Origin: Myxococcus stipitatus
GTDB taxonomy: Bacteria > Myxococcota > Myxococcia > Myxococcales > Myxococcaceae
Reading direction: 5' to 3'
Assembly (NCBI RefSeq): GCF_038561935.1
Contig: NZ_CP102770.1
Location: 8,866,001 to 8,930,000, forward strand
DNA: 64,000 bases
The position numbers and the translations under genes were made by a program. Shown in pieces: positions 24,922 to 33,545 of this stretch. Each line of letters opens with the position of its first letter. Position 1 is the first letter of the stretch. Under the pieces are notes generated by a model. It did no database searches. It was not told where the DNA came from and was given only the letters and a program-made list of their open reading frames with translations.

Positions 24922-27807
24922 ATGCCGCCTCCCACCGGGCCGTCGCGACCCCCACCCTCCCGCCGGGACAGGTCGCCCGTCCGCTCCCCGGACGATGAAG
25001 CGGCCTCGGACGGCGAGAGTTTTGACCCGCCCCCGAAAAGCCAGTCTCATGTCGCGCTGTTGGACTTCCTCAAGGCCAGAACCACCGGGCTGACGCTCAC
25101 CCTCACCGTCGCACTGGCGCTGGGGCTTTCACTCGCCCCGATTCCGGAGTCGTGGCGGCCCCTTCCCAGCCTCCAGCAGGGTCCGCTGGGCCCGAAGCTC
25201 CTGGCCCTGGTCGTCCCCGCGTCGTTCCGAGGCGGCCGCCCCGCGCCCCTCCCGGAAGTCGACGCCGCCTCGCCGGACACGCCCAAGTCCCCCACCCTCC
25301 CGGAGGAGGACTCCGCCGAGGACGCCGGCCCCGAGGTGGCCACGAGCCCCACCACACCGCCCCCCGCCGTGCCCACCACGCCCGGCATCGGCCTGGAGGA
25401 GCTCAGCGCGCCCACGCTGGCGCGCGCCGTGGAGCTGGAGGCCCTGCGCGAGCGGATGAGCGCGCAGCACGTGGACATCGAGCCCAACTGCCGCAAGGCC
25501 CGCGCGGACGGCACCTGCGAGGAGGATGGCCTCGCGCCCTTCCTGCGCGCGCTGGGAGAGCTTCGCTCCGACACGCGGCGCTCGCCGGTGCGCGTGGTGC
25601 ACCTGGGCGACTCGCTGGTCGCGTCGGACTACATCACCGACGTGGTGAGAGACAGGCTCCAGGAGCGCTTCGGCTCCGGCGGCAAGGGCTTCCTCTTCAT
25701 CACCCGCCCCGCGAGCGCGGGCCGGTGGACGCGCTCCGGACGGGGCTCGGACGGCTGGGAGATTGCCCGGCTGGTGGACACCAAGTGGCCCCGGGACCGG
25801 GTGGGCTGGACGGGGGTGGCCTTCACCGCCAGCGGCTCGCAGAACACGAAGTACGACGTGGAGGGCTCGCGCGTCGCGGAGCTGTTCTTCCTGGCCCAGC
25901 CCGCCAGCGGCTCCGTGCAGCTCTCCGTGGATGGCCGTCCGCTGCAGCGCGTGCAGACGCGCGGCTTCTCGAAGACGAAGGCGGAGGCGGCCTTCGCGCG
26001 GGTGTCCATCCCCGAGGGCGCCAAGACGCTGACGCTCACCACGTCCGGCAAGGTGGAGCTGCACGGCGTCACGCTGGAGACGGGCACGCCGGGCGTCATC
26101 TACGACACGGTGGGCCTGCTGGGCGGCATGGCGGAGGTGTACCTGCGCGCCCAGCCCGCGGCCTTCCGCGCGCAGCTCAGGCAGCGCAAGCCCGCCCTGG
26201 TGGTGCTGATGGTGGGCGGCAACGAGGCGTTCTTCTACTCGCGGGACCGCACGACGCTGGACGAGGTGCGCGCGCAGATGAAGGAGCTGGTGTCGCGCGT
26301 GCGCGCCAACGTGCCGGACGCGGCGTGCCTCGTGATGTCCCCCATCGACGCGGGCGTGCGCACCATGGGCGGCGAGCTGGTGCCGCGCCGAGGCTCCAAG
26401 GAGGTCTCCGACATCTTCCGCGAGGAGGCGCGCCTGGGAGGCTGCGCGTTCTGGGACGCGTACAGCGCCATGGGGGGCGAGGGCGCGGCGCTGCGGTGGC
26501 TGGAGGCCGGGCTGATGCTGGAGGACCTGGTGCATCCCCGCGCGAAGGGCTCCGACCTGCTCGGCCACCTCTTCGACCTGGCGCTCCAGCGCAGCTTCGC
26601 GAAGGCTCATGCGCCGCTGGTGCCCGTGCCGGATGCCACGGGCCTCCAGGGCGCGGACACCGCGCTGCCCAAGACGTTCGACCGGCTGCGCCGCCGCGAG
26701 GCGGGTGAAGCCCTGCGCGTGGGCATCGCGCAGCTGGGCGCGTCGCACACGGCCTCGCACTACTTCACGGACGCGGTGCGCGGCGTGCTGACCCAGCGCT
26801 TCGGCGACGCGGGCCGAGGCTTCATCGCCGCGGGCAAGGCGTCTCCTCGGCTGGAGAACGCGCGCGTGGCGCGCGAGCTGGTGGGCGACTGGAAGGTGGA
26901 GGACGCGCTGGAGTCGCCGCCCGGGGGACTGTGGGGCCTGACGGGCATCCGCGCCGTGGGCGCGCCGGGCGCGAAGCTGCGCATCGAGTTCTGCAAGGAC
27001 TGCCCGGAGGCGAAGACGCTCTCGGGACGCCTGGACCTCTACGCGCTGGACGTGCCGGACACGGCCGCCCCCGAGATTCGCGTCGACGGCGAGGCCATGC
27101 CTCCCGACGCGCCGCTCCCCGAGCCCCTGGCCGCGCCCACCGTGCGCATCCGCTCCTTCCCCGTCACGGGAGCCTCGCATCGGGTGGAGGTGGAGGCACC
27201 TCGAGGCAGCGGCGTGACGGTGCTCGGCGCCGCGCTGGAGTACGACCGGCCCGGCGTGGTGATGGACGCGCTGGGGCTGCCCGGCTCGACGGCCTTCACC
27301 CTGCGGAACATGGACGCGGGCGCGGTGGACTCGCAGCTCGCCTCGCGGCGGCCGGACCTGCTGGTCTTCTGGTACGGGACGAATGAAGCGGGCCTCGCGG
27401 ACCTGGACGCGGCGGCGCTGACGCACGACTACACCGCGCTCATCACCCGGCTGCGCAAGGCCACGGGCAACGCCGAGTGCCTGCTGATGGGCCCCACGGA
27501 CCGGCTGCAACAGGACGCGAACGCCCGCTGGACGGAGGCGCCCGCGCTGGGCTCGGTGTTGAGCGTGCTGCCGCGGGTGGCTCGCGACGCGGGCTGCGCG
27601 TACTGGTCTCCTCGCGCGGCCATGGGCGGGGAGCGGGCCATGCTGCGCTGGCAGCGCGCGCGCCCGGTGCTGGGCCACGCGGACGGCGTCCACCTGACGC
27701 CGGAGGGCTACGAGCGACTGGCGGCGAGCTTCGCGCGCGACTTCCTGGCCGCCTACGAGCAGCACAAGAAGGGCCTCCCCACCGCCGCGCGCATGGACGG
27801 GAACTGA
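24922..27807 (+). CDS. Membrane-anchored protein with two tandem SGNH/GDSL-like domains
   Basis: About 962 residues from ATG 24922, which follows GAGGGAG. A cytoplasmic Pro/Arg-rich tail precedes a single membrane helix (about 54-74), then a Pro-rich linker. Domain 1 (about 220-560) has GDS with nucleophile Ser231 (HLGDSLVASDY), GGNEAFF and a DLVHP block V. Domain 2 (about 590-945) has GAS (Ser608), YGTNEAG and DGVHLT; its block-I Asp is replaced by Ala. SGNH esterases or transferases of this kind add or remove O-acetyl groups on surface glycans. The MBOAT gene starts one base after the stop, so the two act as a unit. The open frame extends upstream to 24820. Confidence 0.88.
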   Translation: MPPPTGPSRPPPSRRDRSPVRSPDDEAASDGESFDPPPKSQSHVALLDFLKARTTGLTLTLTVALALGLSLAPIPESWRPLPSLQQGPLGPKLLALVVPASFRGGRPAPLPEVDAASPDTPKSPTLPEEDSAEDAGPEVATSPTTPPPAVPTTPGIGLEELSAPTLARAVELEALRERMSAQHVDIEPNCRKARADGTCEEDGLAPFLRALGELRSDTRRSPVRVVHLGDSLVASDYITDVVRDRLQERFGSGGKGFLFITRPASAGRWTRSGRGSDGWEIARLVDTKWPRDRVGWTGVAFTASGSQNTKYDVEGSRVAELFFLAQPASGSVQLSVDGRPLQRVQTRGFSKTKAEAAFARVSIPEGAKTLTLTTSGKVELHGVTLETGTPGVIYDTVGLLGGMAEVYLRAQPAAFRAQLRQRKPALVVLMVGGNEAFFYSRDRTTLDEVRAQMKELVSRVRANVPDAACLVMSPIDAGVRTMGGELVPRRGSKEVSDIFREEARLGGCAFWDAYSAMGGEGAALRWLEAGLMLEDLVHPRAKGSDLLGHLFDLALQRSFAKAHAPLVPVPDATGLQGADTALPKTFDRLRRREAGEALRVGIAQLGASHTASHYFTDAVRGVLTQRFGDAGRGFIAAGKASPRLENARVARELVGDWKVEDALESPPGGLWGLTGIRAVGAPGAKLRIEFCKDCPEAKTLSGRLDLYALDVPDTAAPEIRVDGEAMPPDAPLPEPLAAPTVRIRSFPVTGASHRVEVEAPRGSGVTVLGAALEYDRPGVVMDALGLPGSTAFTLRNMDAGAVDSQLASRRPDLLVFWYGTNEAGLADLDAAALTHDYTALITRLRKATGNAECLLMGPTDRLQQDANARWTEAPALGSVLSVLPRVARDAGCAYWSPRAAMGGERAMLRWQRARPVLGHADGVHLTPEGYERLAASFARDFLAAYEQHKKGLPTAARMDGN

Positions 27808-27808
27808 C

Positions 27809-29227
27809 GTGCTCTCGCACAGCCTCCAGTACGTCGTCTTCGTCATCGCGGTGTTCGCGCTCTACTGGGCGGTGCACCGGCACTTCTGGCCGCGCATGCT
27901 GGTGCTGCTGGCGGCCAGCGTGTACTTCTACGCGGCCTTCACGCCCTTCCCGCTGCTCATCTTCCTGGTGGGCGTCACGGTGGACCACCTGCTCGTCAAG
28001 GGGATGGGCCGCTCGCAATCGCCGGGCGTGCGCAAGCTGCTCGTCACGCTGTCCATCGTGTCGAACCTGGGGTTGCTCGCGGGGTTCAAGTACCTGGAGC
28101 TCCTGCGCAAGACGGCGCTGGAGCTGGTGCCCGCCTCGTGGGGCCTGCACATCCGCGAGACGCCGTTCAGCCTGATTCTGCCGGTGGGCCTGTCGTTCTT
28201 CGTCTTCCAGGCCATCAGCTACACGGTGGACGTGTACCGGGGGAAGGCGAGCGCCGGGTACTCGTTCATCGAGCACCTGCTGTACATGCTGTTCTTCCCG
28301 CGCGTGGTGAACGGGCCCATCATCCGCGCGTCGGAGTTGCTGGAGCGCTTCCGCGACGTGCCCACGCTGACGCCGGAGGACGGCGGGCGGGCGATGTTCC
28401 GCATCGCGGTGGGCCTGGTGAAGAAGCTGGTCATCGCGGACGTGCTGGGCAGCGGCATCGTCGACCCGGTGTTCGCCGCGCCGGAGAAGTACGCGTCGGC
28501 CGAGTGTGTCGTCGCCGCCATCGCCTACACCTTCGAGCTCTACTACGACTTCTCGGGGTACTCGGACATCGCGCTGGGCGTGGCGGCGCTGTTCGGCTTC
28601 AAGTTCCCGGAGAACTTCAACCGGCCGTACCTGGCGAAGAACCTGGGTGAGTTCTGGAACCGGTGGCACATGAGCCTGTCCACCTGGCTGCGGGACTACC
28701 TGTACCGCCCGCTGGGCGGCAACCGGGTGTCGAAGCCCCGCGTCCTCTTCAACCTGATGACGGTGATGGTGCTGGGCGGCCTGTGGCACGGCGCGGACTG
28801 GCGCTTCGCGGTGTGGGGCGGCGTGCATGGCTTCGCGCTCGGGCTGACGCGGTGCTGGGAGTGGACCGTCGGCAAGCCGGAGAAGCCCGGGGTCCCGCGC
28901 ATCGCGTTGGGGATGCTCGTGACTTTCACCATCGTCGTGCTGACGCGGGTGGTGTTCCGCGCGAAGAACATGACGGACGCGGGTGAGTTCTACGCGCGGA
29001 TGGCGGAGGGCGTGCCGGGCATCGCCAACGTGAGCCCGCTGGTGTGGGGCATGCTCGCGGCGGCGGTGTTCTTCCACGCGGTGCCGATGAAGCTCTACAC
29101 GGTGACGTCGGAGCTGTTCGTCCGGCTGCCCGTGCCCGTGCGCGCCGTCGCGCTCATCCTCTTGGGCCTGGGCATCCGCCACCTGTCCGCGGTGGAGACG
29201 CGGCCCTACGTCTACCTCCAGTTCTAG
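27809..29227 (+). CDS. MBOAT-family O-acyltransferase (AlgI/DltB-like)
   Basis: 472 residues with about ten membrane segments. Family signatures: FELYYDFSGYSDIALG, then FPENFNRPY, EFWNRWHMSLSTWLRDYLY and the catalytic His in GLWHGADW (His327). Such proteins pass acyl groups (usually acetyl from acetyl-CoA) through the membrane to an extracytoplasmic SGNH partner that modifies alginate, peptidoglycan or teichoic acid. GTG 27809 follows the SGNH stop by one base, giving translational coupling. The substrate here is probably an exopolysaccharide or capsule glycan; the ManC and PMM genes nearby hint at a mannose-containing one. Confidence 0.94.
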   Translation: MLSHSLQYVVFVIAVFALYWAVHRHFWPRMLVLLAASVYFYAAFTPFPLLIFLVGVTVDHLLVKGMGRSQSPGVRKLLVTLSIVSNLGLLAGFKYLELLRKTALELVPASWGLHIRETPFSLILPVGLSFFVFQAISYTVDVYRGKASAGYSFIEHLLYMLFFPRVVNGPIIRASELLERFRDVPTLTPEDGGRAMFRIAVGLVKKLVIADVLGSGIVDPVFAAPEKYASAECVVAAIAYTFELYYDFSGYSDIALGVAALFGFKFPENFNRPYLAKNLGEFWNRWHMSLSTWLRDYLYRPLGGNRVSKPRVLFNLMTVMVLGGLWHGADWRFAVWGGVHGFALGLTRCWEWTVGKPEKPGVPRIALGMLVTFTIVVLTRVVFRAKNMTDAGEFYARMAEGVPGIANVSPLVWGMLAAAVFFHAVPMKLYTVTSELFVRLPVPVRAVALILLGLGIRHLSAVETRPYVYLQF

Positions 29228-29835
29228 CGCGGAGGCGTGAGCAGCGCCTTCAACCCGGGCACCTGCTCCACCTGCGCCAGGAAGTCGCGGAGGATGCGCG
29301 CGGTGGCGCCCCAGATGACGTGGCCCTCGTAGGTGTAGAAGTACAGGTCCCGCTCGGCGCCCAGGACTTCCTTGCGCTCGACGCGGAGGATGGCCGGGTC
29401 CATCAGCCGCTCCAGGGGCACCTCGAGGATGAAGGCCACCTCCTCGACGCTGGGCGTGTACTGGCCATCGCCGGGAATCACGCCCACGAAGGGACGCACG
29501 CGGTACTGGGAGATGGTGGGCACCTCGTCCAGCATGCCGAGCACCCGCACGCCCCTGCGGTCGATGCCCAGCTCCTCCTCCGTCTCGCGCAGCGCGGTGT
29601 GCAGCGGCGTGAGGTCCTCCGCGTCGCGTCCGCCTCCGGGGAAGCTGTACTGGTTGGCGTGGGTGCGCAGCGTGGCCGGGCGGCGGGTGAACACCATGTG
29701 CGGCACGCCGTCGCGCTCGAACAGCGGCACCAGCACCGCGGCCTCGCGCAACACGAGCCCCGGCAGATTCACGTCGCGCGCCGGACGCGCCGCGAGCCGT
29801 GACTCCACCCCCTGGAACAGCGCCTCCACGCTCAC
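29224..29835 (-). CDS. Nudix hydrolase, CoA pyrophosphatase type
   Basis: 203 residues. The segment VFTRRPATLRTHANQYSFPGG matches the CoA-pyrophosphatase extension, followed by the Nudix box GGGRDAEDLTPLHTALRETEEELGI (Glu residues in RETEEEL bind Mg). It would cut CoA to 3',5'-ADP and phosphopantetheine. Its stop overlaps the end of the convergent MBOAT gene by 4 bp. It is the gene after uppP on the same strand (12-bp gap between this start and the uppP stop), so it is probably co-transcribed with it. Confidence 0.92.
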   Translation of the reverse strand: MSVEALFQGVESRLAARPARDVNLPGLVLREAAVLVPLFERDGVPHMVFTRRPATLRTHANQYSFPGGGRDAEDLTPLHTALRETEEELGIDRRGVRVLGMLDEVPTISQYRVRPFVGVIPGDGQYTPSVEEVAFILEVPLERLMDPAILRVERKEVLGAERDLYFYTYEGHVIWGATARILRDFLAQVEQVPGLKALLTPPR

Positions 29836-29847
29836 GACGTCCGCCTC

Positions 29848-30741
29848 CTAGTCCGCGACCTGCTTCTCCATCTGCTGTGCACCCGCGTCACGAGGCGCCT
29901 CCGCGTGCTCCGCGCCCGACAGGGGCTTGAGCACTCCCGCCTGGAGCAGCACGAGCAGCAGCACGCCCAGCGCGATGCGGTAGACGACGAACACCAGCGT
30001 CGTGCGGGAGCGCAGGTAGTTCAACAGCCACGCGATGGCCGCCATGCCCGAGCCGAAGGCCACCAGCGTGCCCACCCAGAGCGACAGGGCGCTGGGGCGC
30101 TCGGTGGCCTCCAGCAGGTGCTTGAGCTCGAAGAGGCCCGCGAGCGTGGTGGCGGGGATGGACAGGAGGAACGAGTAGCGGGCCGCGTCCTCGCGCTTGA
30201 GCCCCAGCGACAGGCCGCCCGTCAGCGTGGTGCCCGAGCGCGACGAGCCCGGGATGAGCGCCAGCGCCTGCCACAGGCCGATGAGGATGCCATCCCGCCA
30301 CGTCATGTCCGCGAGCGTGCGCCGATGCGAGGCGCGCTTCTCCACGACGAAGAGGATGATGGCCAGGATGATGAGGCTGGCGGAGATGACGTAGAGCGAG
30401 CGGAACTGCGTCTCGATGGACTTCTTGAAGGCCAGGCCGCACAGGCCGATGGGCAGCGTGCCCACCAACACGAACCACGCCAGCCGCGACTCCACCGTGC
30501 CGAAGGGGTCCTTCCTCGCGAGCCCCCGGAAGAAGGCGGCCACGAGCGAGACGATGTCCTTGCGGAAGTAGATGAGCACGGCGGCCACGGTGCCCAGCTG
30601 GATGACCGCCGAGTACGCGGCCCCCGGGTCCCTCCATCCGAACAGCTCCGGCGCGATGCGCAGGTGCGCGGTGGAGCTGATGGGGAGGAACTCGGTGAGG
30701 CCCTGGACCAGTCCCAGGACAATGGCTTCAAGGAGGCTCAT
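29848..30741 (-). CDS. uppP: Undecaprenyl-diphosphatase (UppP/BacA)
   Basis: 297 residues from ATG 30741; the frame opens further upstream but those residues are Arg-rich and not family-like. Motif 1 is GLTEFLPISSTAHL (Glu17, Ser22, His26) and motif 2 is PGSSRSGTT, both essential in the BacA family. About eight membrane helices. It recycles undecaprenyl-PP to the monophosphate carrier for peptidoglycan and polysaccharide synthesis and gives bacitracin resistance when overproduced. A hydrophilic C-terminal tail (after LLQAGVLKPL) extends it beyond the usual 270 or so residues. Confidence 0.96.
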   Translation of the reverse strand: MSLLEAIVLGLVQGLTEFLPISSTAHLRIAPELFGWRDPGAAYSAVIQLGTVAAVLIYFRKDIVSLVAAFFRGLARKDPFGTVESRLAWFVLVGTLPIGLCGLAFKKSIETQFRSLYVISASLIILAIILFVVEKRASHRRTLADMTWRDGILIGLWQALALIPGSSRSGTTLTGGLSLGLKREDAARYSFLLSIPATTLAGLFELKHLLEATERPSALSLWVGTLVAFGSGMAAIAWLLNYLRSRTTLVFVVYRIALGVLLLVLLQAGVLKPLSGAEHAEAPRDAGAQQMEKQVAD

Positions 30742-30866
30742 AGGCGTGGCCTCGGGATGTATGCCCGGACTCCGCCGCCAGCAAGGGCGTTCCGCCGCGT
30801 GTGTGGGTGGCCGAGCACGTCCCATCCCGCTTCCGGGCGGGGTCCAGGTAGGCTTCCACCCATTCC

Positions 30867-31337
30867 ATGCCCCCTGCCCCTCCGTGCCCCTGCTGCTCTG
30901 GCCTGCGCTACCGCGAGTGCTGCGCGCCCTTCCACCGAGGCGACGCGGAAGCGCCCGACGCCGAGCGGCTGATGCGCAGCCGCTACAGCGCCTTCGCGAT
31001 GCGCGAGGCCGCCTACCTGTGGAGGACACTCCACTCGAGCCACCCGGACCGCACCCGTCCAGAGGCCGAGGTGGTGCGCGAGCTGCGCACGTTCGCCCAG
31101 GGACACCAGTTCCCCAAGCTGGTGGTGATGGACCGGCGGGCGCCGGATGCCCAGGGCGTCGCGCAGGTGCTCTTCTTCGCGAAGGTGTTCGAGAAGGGCA
31201 AGGAGCGCTCCTTCGTCGAGCGCTCCGACTTCCTCCACGACGGCGTCGGCTGGCGCTACCACTCCGGAGACACGTTCGCGCTGCGCGAGCTCACGGTGCC
31301 TCCGGAGACGCTGACCATCGACACGTTCCCGAAGTGA
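30867..31337 (+). CDS. YchJ-family SEC-C metal-binding protein
   Basis: 156 residues. The N-terminal SEC-C-like zinc knuckle is CPCCSGLRYRECC (Cys7, 9, 10, and the later CC pair), followed by the YchJ/UPF0225 core: AERLMRSRYSAFAMREAAYLWRTLHSSH. The C-terminal half is the NTF2-like fold of the family (VFEKGKERSFVERSDFLHDGVGWRYHSGD). Function unknown. It begins 125 bp from the divergent uppP start. Convergent with metK across a 10-bp-stem hairpin. Confidence 0.92.
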   Translation: MPPAPPCPCCSGLRYRECCAPFHRGDAEAPDAERLMRSRYSAFAMREAAYLWRTLHSSHPDRTRPEAEVVRELRTFAQGHQFPKLVVMDRRAPDAQGVAQVLFFAKVFEKGKERSFVERSDFLHDGVGWRYHSGDTFALRELTVPPETLTIDTFPK

Positions 31338-31383
31338 GCCGTGAAGTCGCCTGCTCGAGGCGAGCGGCCGGCGCTGAAACGGC

Positions 31384-31417
31384 GATGGGCCGCCCCCTCC
31401 TCGGGAAGCGGCCCATC
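31384..31417. terminator. Bidirectional hairpin between YchJ-like gene and metK
   Basis: A perfect 10-bp stem (GATGGGCCGC / GCGGCCCATC) with a 14-base loop lies between convergent stops at 31337 and 31451. It is well placed as a shared terminator. Confidence 0.65.
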
Positions 31418-31450
31418 CAGACTCGCTCAATCAGCGGAGCGAGGGTGCCG

Positions 31451-32629
31451 TCAGACGGCCTTCAGGCGGCGCGACGCGGGGCCCGTGGCGGCGTCCTTGA
31501 GCGCGTCCTTGCGGTCCGTGCGCTCCCAGGTGAACTCCTTCTCCGTGCGGCCGAAGTGACCGTAGGCGGCGGTCTTCTGGTAGATGGGCCGCAGCAGGTC
31601 CAGGTGCTCGGTGATTTCGCGCGGCTTCAGGCCGAACGTCTGGCGGATGGCCTTGGCGATGCGCTCTTCCGGGACCGTCGCGGTGCCGAACGTCTCCACC
31701 ATCACGCTGACCGGGTCCGCCACGCCGATGGCGTAGGAGACCTGCACCTCGCAGCGGCGAGCCAGGCCCGCGGCCACCACCGTCTTGGCGATGTGGCGCC
31801 CCATGTACGCGGCGGAGCGGTCCACCTTGGACGGGTCCTTGCCGCTGAAGGCGCCGCCACCGTGACGGCCCATGCCGCCGTAGGTGTCGACGATGATCTT
31901 CCGGCCCGTCACGCCCGAGTCGCCCATGGGGCCACCCACCACGAAGCGGCCCGTGGGGTTGATGTAGAACTTGGTCTTGTTGTCGATGAACTTCTTGGGC
32001 AGCACCTTCGCGATGACGTCCTCGCGGATGGCCTCCTGGATGCGCTTGTTGGAGACGTCATCCGAGTGCTGCGTGGACACCACCACCGCGTCGATGCGCA
32101 CCGGACGGCCGTCGCGGTACTCCACCGTCACCTGGCTCTTGCCGTCGGGGCGGATCCAGTCGTGCTGCTTGCGGCGCACGTCCGCCAGCTTGCGCGTCAG
32201 CGCGTGCGCGTAGTGCAGCGGCGCGGGCATCAGCTCCGGCGTCTCGTCGCACGCGAAGCCGAACATCATGCCCTGGTCACCGGCGCCCTGCTCCTTCTTG
32301 TTGTCCACGCCGCGCGCGATGTCCTGGCTCTGGCCTTCGATGGCGACCATCACGCCGCACGTGTTGCCGTCGTAGCCCATCGCGCTGTCGGTGTAGCCAA
32401 TCCGACAGATGGTGCTCCGGACGATCTTGGGGATGTCCACGTACGTGTTCGTGGTCACCTCGCCGGCGACGATGGCGAGGCCCGTCTTGACGAGCGTCTC
32501 CACCGCGACGCGAGCCTGCGGGTCCTTGGCGATGATGGCATCCAGGACGCCGTCGGAAATCTGGTCGGCGATCTTGTCCGGGTGGCCCTCGGTAACGGAT
32601 TCGGACGTGAACAGGAAGTCGGTAGGCAT
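31451..32629 (-). CDS. metK: S-adenosylmethionine synthetase
   Basis: 392 residues from ATG 32629 (MPTDFLFTSESVTEGHPDK); the frame is open to 32677. The N-terminal TEGHPDK loop (His16, Asp18), the GAGDQGMMFG hexapeptide region and the P-loop-like GGGAFSGKDPSKVDRSAAY near residue 260 are diagnostic. It makes SAM from methionine and ATP, in the cytosol. Length is as in E. coli. A 228-bp region separates it from the divergent MlaC-like gene; no SAM riboswitch was recognised. Confidence 0.97.
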   Translation of the reverse strand: MPTDFLFTSESVTEGHPDKIADQISDGVLDAIIAKDPQARVAVETLVKTGLAIVAGEVTTNTYVDIPKIVRSTICRIGYTDSAMGYDGNTCGVMVAIEGQSQDIARGVDNKKEQGAGDQGMMFGFACDETPELMPAPLHYAHALTRKLADVRRKQHDWIRPDGKSQVTVEYRDGRPVRIDAVVVSTQHSDDVSNKRIQEAIREDVIAKVLPKKFIDNKTKFYINPTGRFVVGGPMGDSGVTGRKIIVDTYGGMGRHGGGAFSGKDPSKVDRSAAYMGRHIAKTVVAAGLARRCEVQVSYAIGVADPVSVMVETFGTATVPEERIAKAIRQTFGLKPREITEHLDLLRPIYQKTAAYGHFGRTEKEFTWERTDRKDALKDAATGPASRRLKAV

Positions 32630-32857
32630 GTCGTCTCTATGCAAAGGGAGCGCGGACCGCGCGAGAGGGTCGGACACTAGAAGCTGGCCCCAGGGGAGTC
32701 AAACAGCGAGCAGGCCCCTTTCATTCGACTGTCCTTCAACGAGAACGGGTCGGCTCGGGCGTTCGCCAGCCGAGCATCCCGGGATGAATTTGGCGAGGCG
32801 CCCGGCGTCCTCATGGGCTAACAGAAGCCTGCATCTCCGCTGGAGGACTCACCCGAC

Positions 32858-33436
32858 ATGAACGCCCGCTTCCGTACCCTCTCCCTCCTGGTCGCCTTCA
32901 CGCTGTCCGTGCCCGCGCTCGCCGCGGCGCCGAAGCAGAAGGACGACCCCATCGCCAAGCCGGTGAAGACGGTGGTCTCCTCCGTGCGCTACGAGCGCGA
33001 CGCGGCGGCGCTCAAGCTCTTCGGCGGCGAGGAGCAGGGGAAGTTCCTCCTCGGTGATTCCTGGGCGAAGGGCACCGACGAGCAGCGCAAGGAGTTCGTC
33101 ACCCTCTTCCACGGCCTGTTCGCCAAGATCGCCTTCCCGCGCGTGCGGGAGAACTTCAAGTCGCTGGAGGACATCGTCTACTCGCCCGCCGAGGTGAACG
33201 GGAACGAGGCCACGGTGGACTCGGTCGTCTTCATCAAGCACCCGCTGAAGACCCAGGAGATGAAGCTGAAGTACCGGCTGGTGAAGGAAGGCACCGCGTG
33301 GAAGGTGGTGGACGTGACGGTGCTGGGCTCGTCCATGCTCCAGGACATCCGCGACACGCAGGTGCAGCCGCTGCTCCAGCAGGGTGGCTGGGACCTGCTC
33401 CTGGGCCGCATGCGCCAGGAGCTGGCGAAGAAGTAG
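32858..33436 (+). CDS. MlaC/Ttg2D-type periplasmic phospholipid-binding protein
   Basis: 192 residues. The signal peptide (about 1-23, RFRTLSLLVAFTLSVPALAAA) is followed by the MlaC fold: QRKEFVTLFHGLFAKIAFPRV and YRLVKEGTAWKVVDVTVLGSSML are typical blocks. MlaC ferries phospholipids between MCE-type complexes in the inner and outer membranes. No MCE or ABC gene is in the window, so its partners lie elsewhere. First gene of a rightward series with a Gcr-family protein and an MMPL exporter. Confidence 0.9.
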   Translation: MNARFRTLSLLVAFTLSVPALAAAPKQKDDPIAKPVKTVVSSVRYERDAAALKLFGGEEQGKFLLGDSWAKGTDEQRKEFVTLFHGLFAKIAFPRVRENFKSLEDIVYSPAEVNGNEATVDSVVFIKHPLKTQEMKLKYRLVKEGTAWKVVDVTVLGSSMLQDIRDTQVQPLLQQGGWDLLLGRMRQELAKK

Positions 33437-33454
33437 CCCCGGTGCCTCACTGCT

Positions 33455-33478
33455 GGCGGACCTGGCCACCAGGCCGCC
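33455..33478 (+). terminator. Imperfect terminator-like hairpin after the MlaC-like gene
   Basis: GGCGGaCCTGG pairs with CCAGGCCGCC (10 bp with one bulged A, loop CCA) 18 bases after the stop at 33436. It may attenuate read-through into the Gcr-family gene. No T-run. Confidence 0.45.
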
Positions 33479-33545
33479 GGCCGCCGGAAGGGTTTCGAGG
33501 GGGCAGCGGCTGGCGTAGTCTGGCCCTCCCCCTCTCGCCTGGTCG

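Noticed and set aside
25129..27846. 905-codon open frame on the minus strand opposite the SGNH gene
   Set aside because: Same shadow composition; the plus strand has SGNH motifs and a coupled MBOAT gene.
32630..32857. SAM riboswitch upstream of metK
   Set aside because: No recognisable aptamer core and no anti-terminator fold were seen; the 228 bp is shared with a divergent gene.
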